A stretch of DNA of 64,000 nt from Bradyrhizobium diazoefficiens USDA 110 (GTDB lineage: Bacteria; Pseudomonadota; Alphaproteobacteria; Rhizobiales; Xanthobacteraceae). Position numbers and translations under genes: made by a program. Shown in pieces: positions 11,268 through 19,206 of the stretch. How positions within the stretch are numbered: the first letter of the stretch is position 1; each line of letters begins with the position of its first letter. The notes below the pieces were generated by a model, which saw only the letters and a list, made by a program, of their open reading frames with translations, searched no databases and was not told the origin of the DNA. The stretch is from positions 5,318,001 to 5,382,000 of the forward strand of contig NC_004463.1 of NCBI RefSeq assembly GCF_000011365.1, given 5' to 3'.

Positions 11268-12281
11268 ATGGACGACCTGAAATCGATCATTGGAAAAGTG
11301 GCGACCGGTGCCAGCCTGTCGCGTGACGAAGCGGCTTCCGCCTTCGACGCCATGATGTCGGGCGAAGCCACGCCCTCGCAGATGGGTGGCCTCTTGATGG
11401 CGCTGCGGGTGCGCGGCGAGACCGTTGACGAGATCACCGGCGCGGTCGCGGCGATGCGCTCCAAGATGCTGACCGTGACGGCACCGCCGGACGCCGTCGA
11501 CATCGTCGGCACCGGCGGCGACGGCTCCGGCTCGGTCAACGTCTCGACCTGCGCCTCATTCATCGTCTCGGGTGCCGGAGTGCCGGTGGCCAAGCACGGC
11601 AACCGCGCGCTGTCGTCGCGCTCGGGCGCCGCCGACGTGCTGGCTTCGCTCGGGGTGAGGATCGACCTCAGGCCGGAGCAGGTCGGGCGCTGCGTGCGCG
11701 AATGCGGCATCGGCTTCATGTTCGCCCCTGCCCATCATCCCGCGATGAAGAATGTCGGCCCGACCCGGGTCGAGCTCGCCACCCGCACGATCTTCAACCT
11801 GCTCGGCCCGTTGTCCAATCCGGCCGGTGTGAAGCGGCAGATGGTCGGCGTGTTCTCGCGGCAATGGGTGCAGCCGCTGGCGCAGGTGCTCAAGAACCTC
11901 GGCTCTGAATCCGCCTGGGTGGTGCACGGCTCCGACGGCCTCGACGAAATCACCCTCACCGGCCCGACTTTCGTATCCTCGCTCCACAATGGGGAGATCA
12001 GGAACTTCGAGGTGACGCCGGAGGAGGCGGGACTGCCGCGCTGCGAGCCCGGTGCGCTCAAGGGCGGTGACGCCGACGCCAATGCGATTGCGCTGCAAAG
12101 CGTGCTCAACGGCAAGCCGAGCGCCTACCGCGACGTGGCGCTGATGAACGCGGCCGCCGCGCTGGTCGTGGCCGGGCGTGCCAAGGACCTCAAGGAGGGC
12201 GTCGCGCTCGGCGCGAAATCGCTCGACAGCGGCGCAGCGAACGCGCGACTGAAGCATCTGATCGCGGTCTCCAACGGCTGA
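11268..12281 (+). CDS. trpD: Anthranilate phosphoribosyltransferase
   Basis: Transfers the phosphoribosyl group of PRPP to anthranilate in tryptophan synthesis. The 337 residues show the PRPP/Mg motif [15 protein letters not shown], the [17 protein letters not shown] segment and [12 protein letters not shown], all family signatures. It is a free-standing TrpD, not fused to TrpG. The order chaperone-trpD-trpC-moaC is tightly spaced (14, 7 and 1 bases), which suggests one transcription unit. No leader peptide or attenuator is visible ahead of trpD, and none is expected where the first gene of the unit is the chaperone. Confidence 0.97.
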   Translation: MDDLKSIIGKVATGASLSRDEAASAFDAMMSGEATPSQMGGLLMALRVRGETVDEITGAVAAMRSKMLTVTAPPDAVDIVGTGGDGSGSVNVSTCASFIVSGAGVPVAKHGNRALSSRSGAADVLASLGVRIDLRPEQVGRCVRECGIGFMFAPAHHPAMKNVGPTRVELATRTIFNLLGPLSNPAGVKRQMVGVFSRQWVQPLAQVLKNLGSESAWVVHGSDGLDEITLTGPTFVSSLHNGEIRNFEVTPEEAGLPRCEPGALKGGDADANAIALQSVLNGKPSAYRDVALMNAAAALVVAGRAKDLKEGVALGAKSLDSGAANARLKHLIAVSNG

Positions 12282-12288
12282 GCCTGAC

Positions 12289-13110
12289 ATGTCGGACATC
12301 CTGACCAAGATCGAGACGTACAAGCGCGAAGAGATCGCCGCCGCCAAGCGCGCGCAGCCGCTCTCCGTCGTCGAAGCAACGGCCAAGGCGCAAGGAGCAC
12401 CGCGCGGCTTCCTGCGCGCCATCAAGGCCAAGCACACCAATGGCGACTTCGCGCTGATCGCCGAGGTCAAGAAGGCCTCGCCGTCGAAGGGGCTGATCCG
12501 CGCCGATTTCGATCCGCCACAGCTCGCCAAGGCCTATGAGGCGGGCGGCGCCGCCTGCCTTTCGGTGCTGACGGACACGCCGTCGTTCCAGGGCCATCTC
12601 GACTTCATGGTGGCCGCGCGTGCGGCGACGTCACTGCCGGTGCTGCGCAAGGACTTCATGTTCGACGCCTATCAGGTGGTCGAAGCCCGCGCGCATGGCG
12701 CCGACTGCATCCTGATCATCATGGCCGCGCTCGACGACGCCACCGCCAAGGACCTGGAAGACACAGCTATCGCCTTTGGCATGGATGTGCTGATCGAGAT
12801 CCATGACCGCGCCGAGCTCGACCGCGCGCTCAAGCTGCGCTCGCCGATGATCGGCGTCAACAACCGCAACCTGCGCACCTTCGAGACCACGCTCGCGACC
12901 AGCGAAGCGTTGGCGCCGCTGATCCCCGGGGACCGGCTGATGGTCGGCGAGAGCGGCATCTTCACGCCCGCAGACCTCGCCCGGCTCGAGCGCGTCGGCA
13001 TGTCGACCTTCCTGGTCGGCGAGAGCCTGATGCGGCAGGCCGACGTGACCGCCGCCACGCGTACGCTGCTCGCGCGCGAGACGACAGCCCGCGCGACCGG
13101 TACGCGCTGA
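12289..13110 (+). CDS. trpC: Indole-3-glycerol-phosphate synthase
   Basis: Converts carboxyphenylamino-deoxyribulose phosphate to indole-3-glycerol phosphate. This is a 273-residue single-domain TIM barrel with the catalytic [10 protein letters not shown] (Glu and Lys), [41 protein letters not shown] and the phosphate-binding GESGIF. It is not fused to TrpF, unlike the E. coli enzyme. It starts seven bases after trpD and ends one base before moaC. The C-terminal ten residues are Ala/Thr/Arg-rich and poorly conserved. Confidence 0.97.
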   Translation: MSDILTKIETYKREEIAAAKRAQPLSVVEATAKAQGAPRGFLRAIKAKHTNGDFALIAEVKKASPSKGLIRADFDPPQLAKAYEAGGAACLSVLTDTPSFQGHLDFMVAARAATSLPVLRKDFMFDAYQVVEARAHGADCILIIMAALDDATAKDLEDTAIAFGMDVLIEIHDRAELDRALKLRSPMIGVNNRNLRTFETTLATSEALAPLIPGDRLMVGESGIFTPADLARLERVGMSTFLVGESLMRQADVTAATRTLLARETTARATGTR

Positions 13111-13111
13111 C

Positions 13112-13630
13112 ATGGCGCGCAAGCCGTCCAAGACAAGGCCGTCAAAAGCGAAGTCCGGCCCTGCCCTCACCCATATCGGCGCCACCGGCGAGGCACGGAT
13201 GGTGGACGTCTCGGACAAGCCCGCGACCGAACGGCTTGCGGTCGCGGAAGGCCGCGTCCTCATGACAAGGGCAACGCTGGACCTGATCGTCTCGGGCAAT
13301 GCCAAGAAGGGCGACGTGCTCGGCACCGCGCGCATCGCCGGCATCATGGCCGCCAAGCGCACCTCGGAGCTGATCCCGCTCTGCCATCCGCTCGCGCTGT
13401 CGAAGGTCACGGTCGATATCGAGCCCGACGCGAAGCTGCCGGGCTGCCTCGTCCGTGCCAGCGTGAAGGTGACGGGCCCGACCGGCGTCGAGATGGAGGC
13501 GCTCACGGCCGTGTCCGTCGCCTGCCTCACCATCTACGACATGATCAAGGCGGTCGAGCGCGGCGTGCGCATCGAGGGCATCCATCTCGTCGAGAAGCTC
13601 GGCGGCAAGTCCGGCCACTACCGCGCCTGA
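13112..13630 (+). CDS. moaC: Cyclic pyranopterin monophosphate synthase MoaC
   Basis: With MoaA it converts GTP to cyclic pyranopterin monophosphate, the first stage of molybdenum cofactor synthesis. The 172 residues include [13 protein letters not shown], the [21 protein letters not shown] stretch (quoted in part: [11 protein letters not shown]) and the C-terminal LGGKSGHYR with the catalytic Lys. The N-terminus has a basic Lys-rich extension of about 20 residues ([16 protein letters not shown]), so translation may start slightly later. It is the last gene of the trpD-trpC-moaC run. Its usual rhizobial neighbour moeA is here 16 kb away. Confidence 0.95.
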   Translation: MARKPSKTRPSKAKSGPALTHIGATGEARMVDVSDKPATERLAVAEGRVLMTRATLDLIVSGNAKKGDVLGTARIAGIMAAKRTSELIPLCHPLALSKVTVDIEPDAKLPGCLVRASVKVTGPTGVEMEALTAVSVACLTIYDMIKAVERGVRIEGIHLVEKLGGKSGHYRA

Positions 13631-13641
13631 GCGCGCGGTTC

Positions 13642-13806
13642 TCACTTCAGCGAAGTGCTGATCGATCCGAATTTCGTGTTGAGCTTGCTGCCCATGCCGT
13701 TCACGACGGTGATGACCGCAAGCGCGATGCCGGCTGCAATGAGCCCGTATTCGATCGCGGTCGCGCCACGCTCGTCGGCGAGGAAGTTCTTCAAGGTGTT
13801 TTTCAT
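13642..13806 (-). CDS. Flp-family type IVb pilin
   Basis: A 54-residue prepilin. The basic leader MKNTLKNFLADERG ends at the type IV prepilin peptidase site (cleavage after Gly14), followed by ATAIEYGLIAAGIALAVITV, in which the Glu at position 5 of the mature protein and the hydrophobic stem are conserved. GAGGG lies upstream of ATG 13806. It should be processed by TadV/CpaA and assembled by a Tad secretion system, but no tad or cpa gene is present in the window, so this is an isolated pilin copy. Its stop is 11 bases from the convergent moaC stop. Confidence 0.9.
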   Translation of the reverse strand: MKNTLKNFLADERGATAIEYGLIAAGIALAVITVVNGMGSKLNTKFGSISTSLK

Positions 13807-14118
13807 CGTCGCGCCCTCTCTGTATCGTTGGCATGCGTGTTCGCAAATCACGTGCCAACGCCGGCTTGAGGATCGTCAGCATGTTAGATGGTTAAGCCTT
13901 GGTTGATCATCGTGCGGCCGGCAGGAATTGACCGGCATCGCAGGATCCTTGCGGCAATTCCTGCACGTCCTGCATCCCGCGTATCGATTGCTTTTGCCTG
14001 TGGGCATTCATGTCGCATTAACCGCGCTTCCTAACTTCGCCTCCACACCGTTCCCGTAAACCAACGGATGTTTTGAGGATCAAGAATTGATCCTGGCGTG
14101 TGCGCGGCAACGATCCAC
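13807..14118. other. Intergenic region between divergent Flp pilin and GGDEF/EAL genes
   Basis: About 310 bases with no convincing coding frame. Both flanking genes point away from it, so it must hold both promoters. The part near 13980-14060 is noticeably richer in A and T than the surroundings. I could not pick out confident -35/-10 pairs or an operator. Confidence 0.5.
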
Positions 14119-16851
14119 ATGATGACGAAATACGGCAGTCGCCTCTTTGACCAGGTCTTCGTGCGCAGCGGGCCGATCCGCTGGCTGGTCGTTGGCGGCA
14201 CGCTGCTGATCGCCGCGATCGCCGTCGGCGCGGTCCTGATGGCGCAGAACTTCCGCGAGCGCGCGCTGCGCAACTCCGGCCGCGAGCTCGAAAACACCGT
14301 GCTGATGCTCGCCCATCATTTCGACCAGCAATTGCAGGATTTCGCGGTCATCCAGAAGGATTTTGTCGACCACGTTCGCACGATCGGCATTGCCAGCGCG
14401 GAAGACTATCGCAAGCGCCTTTCCGGCCAGGACATCCACCGCCTGCTGCGCTCGAAGATCGAGGCGCTTCCCTACATGGGCGGCGTCAACGTCATCGACG
14501 CCGAAGGCAATCTCATCAACTCGTCGACGGCGTGGCCGGCTCCGAAGGTCAACGTCGCCGACCGCGCCTATTTCCGCGCCTTCCGATATGCCCCCGATGC
14601 GCCCGACGTCCTGATCGAGCCGGTGCACAGCCGCATCTCGGGCGCCTGGACCATCCTGATCGTCCGCAAGATCGTCGGCCCGAACGGCGAGTTCATGGGC
14701 GTGGTCGGACGCGGCATCGAGCCGGCCAATTTCGAGAAATTCTTCGAGTCCGTTGTGCTCGGCGAAGGCGCGACCATCTCGATGCTGCATCGTGACGGCA
14801 CGCTGCTCGCCCGCTACCCGCATTCCGGCGAATTGATGGGGCGGAACTTCAGGAACGGCCCGTTCTCGCAGCAGCGAGTGTTCGGCCTCGACCATTTTGC
14901 CGGACGCTTCGTCAGCCCCGTCGACGGCGAGGACCGCCTGATCGCCTCGCACGCCCTGCCCCACTTCCCGATCCTGATGATGGCCACCACGACGCGCGCG
15001 GCGGCCCTGACGGACTGGCGCGAGCAGATCGGCATCCTGATCTCGGTCGCCGCCTCTTCTGCGCTCGCCATCGCCGGCGTGCTGATCGCGATCGTGCGCA
15101 AGCTTCTGGAGCAGCACCGCCTCTCGCGGGAACGGCTGACGCTGGAAAAGCAGCGTCTCGACCGCGCCGTCAACAACATGACCCAGGGCCTGCTGCTGTT
15201 CGACGCCGAGCAGCGGCTCGTGGTGTGCAACCAACGCTATATCGAGATGTACGGCCTGTCGCCCGAGGTGGTGAAGCCCGGCTCCAGCTTCCATGACATC
15301 ATCGCCCACCGTAGCGCGACCGGCTCGTTCACCGGCGACGTCGACGGCTATGTCGCGCGCGTGCTGGGCGACATCCACGCGCGCAACTCCATGGTGGTCG
15401 ACACCGCCGACGGGCGCTCGATCCACATCCTCAACGAGCCGCTCGCGGACGGCGGCTGGGTGGCGACGCACGAGGACATCACCGAGCGCCGGCGCATCGA
15501 GGAGCGCATCACCCACCTCGCCCATTATGACGCGCTGACCGACCTGCCCAACCGCGCCATGTTCCACGAGCATCTGCGCCAGGAGCTGGCCGCCATCACC
15601 GACGGCGAAGCGATCGCGGTGCATTACATCGACATCGACGAGTTCAAGGGCGTCAACGACGCGCTCGGCCACCTCGTCGGCGACGAGCTCCTGAAATCGG
15701 TCGCAACGAGCCTCAGCCGCTGCGCGGGCCCGGCGGATTTCGTGGCGCGGCTTGGCGGCGACGAATTTGCCATCGTGCAGGGCGCGGTGACGTCGCCGGA
15801 CCAGGTCAACGATCTCGTCGCCCGGGTCTTCCAGGCCATCCGCGCTCCCTTCGACTGCATGGGCCATCATCTCACCACCGACGCCAGCATCGGCATCGCG
15901 CTGGCGCCGGGACACGGCACGGTGCTGGATCAAATCCTGAAGAACGCGGACCTGGCGATGTACGCCGCCAAATCCGCCGGACGCCGCACCTATCGCTTCT
16001 TCGAGCCGGAGATGGACGCCAAGGTCCGCGAGCGGCGGCAGCTCGAGATCGACCTGCGCCACGCCATCGCCCAAGGGGGGCTCGAAGGCGGCCTCGAGGT
16101 CTATTACCAGCCCTGCCTCGGCCTGAAGGACGACCGCATCACCGGCTGCGAGGCACTGGTGCGCTGGCGCCATCCCGAGCGCGGCATGGTCTCGCCGGCC
16201 GAGTTCATCCCGATCGCGGAGGATACCGGCCTGATCAACGAGATCGGCGAATGGGTGCTGGCCACCGCCTGCCGCGACGCCGCAAGCTGGCCCGACGATA
16301 TCCGCCTCGCCGTCAACGTCTCGCCGGTGCAGTTCAAGAGCGGCACGCTGGCGCTGAAGATCATGGCGGCGCTCGCCGCCTCCAATTTTCCGGCCAGCCG
16401 GCTCGAGCTCGAGATCACCGAGGCGGTGCTGATCCGCGACGACGACACCGCGCTGGCGATCCTGCACCAGCTCCGCGCCATCGGCGTGCGCATCGCGCTC
16501 GACGATTTCGGCACCGGCTACTCCTCGCTGAGCTACCTGCACCGCTTCCCGTTCGACAAGATCAAGATCGACCGCTGCTTCGTCAACGACATCGCCGGTC
16601 CCGACGGCTCCGCCAGCATCGTCCAGGCCGTCGTCAATCTGGCGGCCGCCCGCCGCATGACCACCACCGCCGAGGGCGTCGAGACCGAGGAGCAGCAGCG
16701 CCTGCTCCGCACGCTCGGCTGCTCCGAAATGCAGGGGTATCTGTTCAGCGCCGCAAAGCCGGCGGACAAGGTGCTGGAGCTGTTCGCACTGCATCGCAGC
16801 CGGCTCGCCCAGCGCGGCGGCAACGCGAGTCGCCGCCGCGAGGCAGGCTAG
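14119..16851 (+). CDS. Membrane sensor with Cache, PAS, GGDEF and EAL domains (cyclic-di-GMP turnover)
   Basis: A 910-residue inner-membrane signalling protein. TM1 (about 20-42) and TM2 (about 305-328) enclose a periplasmic double-Cache-like sensor. The cytoplasm then has a PAS domain (ending HEDITERRRIEERI), a GGDEF diguanylate cyclase domain with intact RLGGDEFAIVQG, and an EAL phosphodiesterase domain (GCEALVRWRHPERG, ELEITEAVL, LDDFGTGYSSLSYL, the catalytic IKIDRCFV and TAEGVETEEQ). Both active sites look intact. The inhibitory I-site (normally R-x-x-D five residues before GGDEF) reads GPAD, so product inhibition is probably lost. The start is ATG 14119 or the adjacent ATG 14122. The stop overlaps the convergent sigma-factor gene by four bases. 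Confidence 0.93.
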   Translation: MMTKYGSRLFDQVFVRSGPIRWLVVGGTLLIAAIAVGAVLMAQNFRERALRNSGRELENTVLMLAHHFDQQLQDFAVIQKDFVDHVRTIGIASAEDYRKRLSGQDIHRLLRSKIEALPYMGGVNVIDAEGNLINSSTAWPAPKVNVADRAYFRAFRYAPDAPDVLIEPVHSRISGAWTILIVRKIVGPNGEFMGVVGRGIEPANFEKFFESVVLGEGATISMLHRDGTLLARYPHSGELMGRNFRNGPFSQQRVFGLDHFAGRFVSPVDGEDRLIASHALPHFPILMMATTTRAAALTDWREQIGILISVAASSALAIAGVLIAIVRKLLEQHRLSRERLTLEKQRLDRAVNNMTQGLLLFDAEQRLVVCNQRYIEMYGLSPEVVKPGSSFHDIIAHRSATGSFTGDVDGYVARVLGDIHARNSMVVDTADGRSIHILNEPLADGGWVATHEDITERRRIEERITHLAHYDALTDLPNRAMFHEHLRQELAAITDGEAIAVHYIDIDEFKGVNDALGHLVGDELLKSVATSLSRCAGPADFVARLGGDEFAIVQGAVTSPDQVNDLVARVFQAIRAPFDCMGHHLTTDASIGIALAPGHGTVLDQILKNADLAMYAAKSAGRRTYRFFEPEMDAKVRERRQLEIDLRHAIAQGGLEGGLEVYYQPCLGLKDDRITGCEALVRWRHPERGMVSPAEFIPIAEDTGLINEIGEWVLATACRDAASWPDDIRLAVNVSPVQFKSGTLALKIMAALAASNFPASRLELEITEAVLIRDDDTALAILHQLRAIGVRIALDDFGTGYSSLSYLHRFPFDKIKIDRCFVNDIAGPDGSASIVQAVVNLAAARRMTTTAEGVETEEQQRLLRTLGCSEMQGYLFSAAKPADKVLELFALHRSRLAQRGGNASRRREAG

Positions 16852-17459
16852 GTCGGACCTCGGTTATCAGCGCAGCGGCATTCCCAGAAGCTTTCCTCCA
16901 AACACACAACGCAGGTCTGCTCCAGACGCACCTTCAGGGCGTGCCGGGCGCGATGAAGGCGGACGGTCAGGTTGTTGACGGTCACGCCCAGATCGGCCGC
17001 AACCAGCTCCCGCGGCTCACCGGCGAGATCCACCCTTCGGATGACTTCGGCATGCTCCGGCTTCAGCAGGGACAGGTGGGTATGAAGACACTCGCAGACC
17101 GCGGCATTCGCAGCGGAATCCTGATCGGCTGCAAGACGGTCGTTGAGCTCATGCGGAAAAGGCATCTCGCGAGTCCTGCTCCTTGATGCCTGGCGGTGAA
17201 AGTCTGCGATGGACGTGGCCAGAACCCTGCTCAGCCAGCCTCGAACCGAGTCCGCATCACGAATATCGCCGGATCGCTCCAGTGCACGCAACATGAACGC
17301 CTGGAGCACCTCCTCCGCTTCCGCCTTCCCGCCAAAGCGCCGCTGCAGATAATTGCGAAGGCGATCGTAGCTGCCGACGAGGGCAGCACGAACGACTGCC
17401 TCCTGCACTTCCAGGGAGCCGGCTGTCAGCATCGGCAGATTCTCGTTCGGCGATTTCAT
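16848..17459 (-). CDS. ECF-type RNA polymerase sigma factor with a cysteine-rich C-terminal tail
   Basis: A 203-residue alternative sigma factor. Region 2 spans about 22-95 (YDRLRNYLQRRFGGKAEAEE, then VRGWLSRVLATSIADFHRQ) and region 4 about 125-180 (LLKPEHAEVIRRVDLAGE, then a helix-turn-helix ending VRLHRARHALKVRLE). Six cysteines stand out: C122 and C124 in the linker, and C183, C186, C194 and C196 in the tail (TCVVC then ECRC). Such tails occur in CorE-type ECF factors, where metal binding controls the factor directly; no anti-sigma gene is adjacent here, which fits. I chose ATG 17459 because AAGGA lies nine bases upstream; ATG 17477 is also in frame. Its likely target is the minus-strand redox cluster to its right (inference). 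Confidence 0.85.
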   Translation of the reverse strand: MKSPNENLPMLTAGSLEVQEAVVRAALVGSYDRLRNYLQRRFGGKAEAEEVLQAFMLRALERSGDIRDADSVRGWLSRVLATSIADFHRQASRSRTREMPFPHELNDRLAADQDSAANAAVCECLHTHLSLLKPEHAEVIRRVDLAGEPRELVAADLGVTVNNLTVRLHRARHALKVRLEQTCVVCLEESFWECRCADNRGPT

Positions 17460-17809
17460 GACCCATCGTCCTTGCATGACATTCGGTAGATCGCTTCGTT
17501 GGAGCGGGAACGCGACGGCGCGGCTGCCATCAGCCGGTGCGGCAGCCTCCCGAACAGGGGGCGCGAGCGATCGCTGCGACAGCGGCGCTCACGTGGCGAC
17601 CTCTGTTTCCGCAAACCGGCGATCGCTCTTTCGGCGTTCTTCCTCTCAGCACGCAGCGTGCGGGAACAGCACCGAGGCCGGCGCCGTCACTCCGCCGCGT
17701 GTGAGGTCCTGGCGCGCATCGTCGTCATCCGCATGGCAACGTGCCTCTCGCAGACGAGTCGATCCGCGCTCGCACCTGGAGCGACGCAGTCCGGGTTTCA
17801 GGAGCTATC
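17460..17809. other. Intergenic region upstream of the sigma-factor gene
   Basis: About 350 bases. Open frames exist on the plus strand, but they lack ribosome sites and recognisable composition and look like chance frames in GC-rich DNA. A 20-codon minus-strand frame starting with GTG near 17595 is not supported either. The sigma-gene promoter should lie here, within about 200 bases of 17459, but I found no clear consensus. Confidence 0.45.
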
Positions 17810-18223
17810 TCAGGCGATGGGGGGCCGGTAGTGGCGACGGAACGTGCCTTCGTCGCCGATCACGTCAGGCTGCGCTTCGCAGCGCGAGCGCGGCACGACG
17901 AACTCCGCAACGGCCGGAGCTTGCGGCCACACGGCGCTGAAGCAAAGCACCGAGCCGCAGCAGGTCGCATGCCGCTCGCCGGGCCGGTCATGGTCGTCGT
18001 CGTCGCAATCCCCGGCCATCGCAACGTCATGCGAATGTACTGCCGATCCGCCAGCGTGATCGTGCTCATGCGCATCTCCAGGCTGATCGCTCGGATGGTC
18101 GCACTGCATCACTACGTCGAGGGAGATCGAGATCGCGAGGGACGGCGTCATCGACGCGAGCAGGTAAGCGATGGCGACAAGCCATCCCCACCATCTTCGC
18201 CTTGGCTTTCGCAAGCCAATCAT
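17810..18223 (-). CDS. Small membrane-anchored His/Asp/Cys-rich protein, possible metal binder
   Basis: A 137-residue protein I do not recognise as a named family. A basic N-terminus and one hydrophobic segment (about 12-34) form a signal anchor. After it comes a loop packed with potential metal ligands: CDHPSDQPGDAHEHDH at 41-56, then VHSHDVAMAGDCDDDDHD and CCGSVLCF. The rest is Pro-rich. Similar small His-rich proteins occur in bacterial copper and nickel/cobalt loci, so metal handling in the periplasm is plausible but not shown. The start is ATG 18223, preceded by CAGGTG; ATG 18253 is in frame. A much longer frame continues upstream but is antisense-like to nothing and simply reads the cytochrome gene out of frame. 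It sits between the heptahaem cytochrome and the sigma gene. Confidence 0.65.
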   Translation of the reverse strand: MIGLRKPRRRWWGWLVAIAYLLASMTPSLAISISLDVVMQCDHPSDQPGDAHEHDHAGGSAVHSHDVAMAGDCDDDDHDRPGERHATCCGSVLCFSAVWPQAPAVAEFVVPRSRCEAQPDVIGDEGTFRRHYRPPIA

Positions 18224-18426
18224 CCCTGCACCTGCTGTCCCGACCGGAAACATATAGCTCTGGTTGCAGTGACGGCCAACAGAAAACGACGCTCGCGGCT
18301 TCGACATTGCAAGAACGGCGATGAGAGTCGTGCGCCGTGCCAGATGCGGCGCGGAAATCAGCTCCCGATTTCTTTCGTCGAGCCCTGTAATATATTGCAC
18401 CCCTCTCCGTCGCGCGACCGAATCCG

Positions 18427-19206
18427 TCAATGGTGCTTCATCCAGCCGACGCCTTTGATGTCGTTGAACGAGTCGGTTCTGTGACACAGAAAGCATTGAT
18501 CGACCGATGCGTGCTCCTGTCCCGTGATCATCCGATCCATCATGACGAAGTGGCCCATGTAGTGGCTCGGCGGCGCCTGATGGCATTGGGCGCAGTCCCT
18601 CGAAGTCGGCGAGGGGTGCAGGAAACCGGCGATCTTCCAGGACACGAGCCCATGGCAATCCGCGCAGTCCCGTCCGAGCAATTCGCGGTGCGGCTCCCGG
18701 TTGCTGTGGCAGCTGGCACAGTCGAGCGCAGCCTTTTCCCGCCGTTCTGACTTTGGCCGGCCGAGAAACTCCTTCAGGTCCGCAGTCAGTTGATCGGCTG
18801 CGGACCGGTCGAACAACTTCGTGCCGGAGCCGGCCGCCGCGACTTGCAGCAGTGCCGCGTGGTCCATCCTGATCGGCCGCAACTCGCCCATGTGCTCGAG
18901 ATGGCAGCCGGAACATTGAGTGCCCGCCGCGGCATGAAACGCCGTCGACTGCTTGGCGAGATCCGCGGCGGAAGGCGCGTGACAGGAGATACAGGCCGCT
19001 GCGTCGACGCCCCTGACCGGCGTGTGGCAGCTCTCGCATCTGTCGGACAGAAAAGCGTGCTTCCCGGACAGCGGCCCGGGCATCACAAATCTCGTCCAGC
19101 CCGGGACTAGCTCGGAGCTGCCCCGATAGAGAGCGATCGATACGACGGCCGCGCTTGCGACGGCCAGTGTCGCGACCACGGCGTAGAGCACGCCCCTGAT
19201 CGTCAC
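18427..19206 (-). CDS. Heptahaem c-type cytochrome, membrane-anchored (cytochrome c3-like)
   Basis: A 259-residue periplasmic multihaem cytochrome. An N-terminal anchor (about 5-27) is followed by seven CxxCH haem-attachment motifs: CESCH 57, CISCH 72, CSGCH 98, CASCH 163, CADCH 181, CAQCH 205 and CFLCH 238. Many further His residues can act as distal ligands. The spacing, with no long insertions, resembles c7/c3- and NrfH/doubled-CXXCH-type electron carriers, not a catalytic enzyme. The start is GTG 19206, which overlaps the TGA of the upstream membrane cytochrome gene by four bases (GTGA), so the two are translationally coupled and probably form one complex. A longer frame to 19302 reads through that upstream gene and is rejected. 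Haem attachment would need the Ccm system encoded elsewhere. Confidence 0.88.
   Translation of the reverse strand: MTIRGVLYAVVATLAVASAAVVSIALYRGSSELVPGWTRFVMPGPLSGKHAFLSDRCESCHTPVRGVDAAACISCHAPSAADLAKQSTAFHAAAGTQCSGCHLEHMGELRPIRMDHAALLQVAAAGSGTKLFDRSAADQLTADLKEFLGRPKSERREKAALDCASCHSNREPHRELLGRDCADCHGLVSWKIAGFLHPSPTSRDCAQCHQAPPSHYMGHFVMMDRMITGQEHASVDQCFLCHRTDSFNDIKGVGWMKHH

Noticed and set aside
14080..16794. A 904-codon open frame on the minus strand, antisense to the GGDEF/EAL gene
   Set aside because: It has the Arg/His/Ala/Asp-rich composition of a reverse-strand shadow of a GC-rich gene, no ribosome site and no family motif; the plus-strand frame has complete domains.
18224..18426. Possible sigma-factor-dependent promoter for the His-rich gene
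   Set aside because: The gap has ATATATTA-like and GGAGA-like strings, but no pair matches the candidate ahead of the Met-rich gene.
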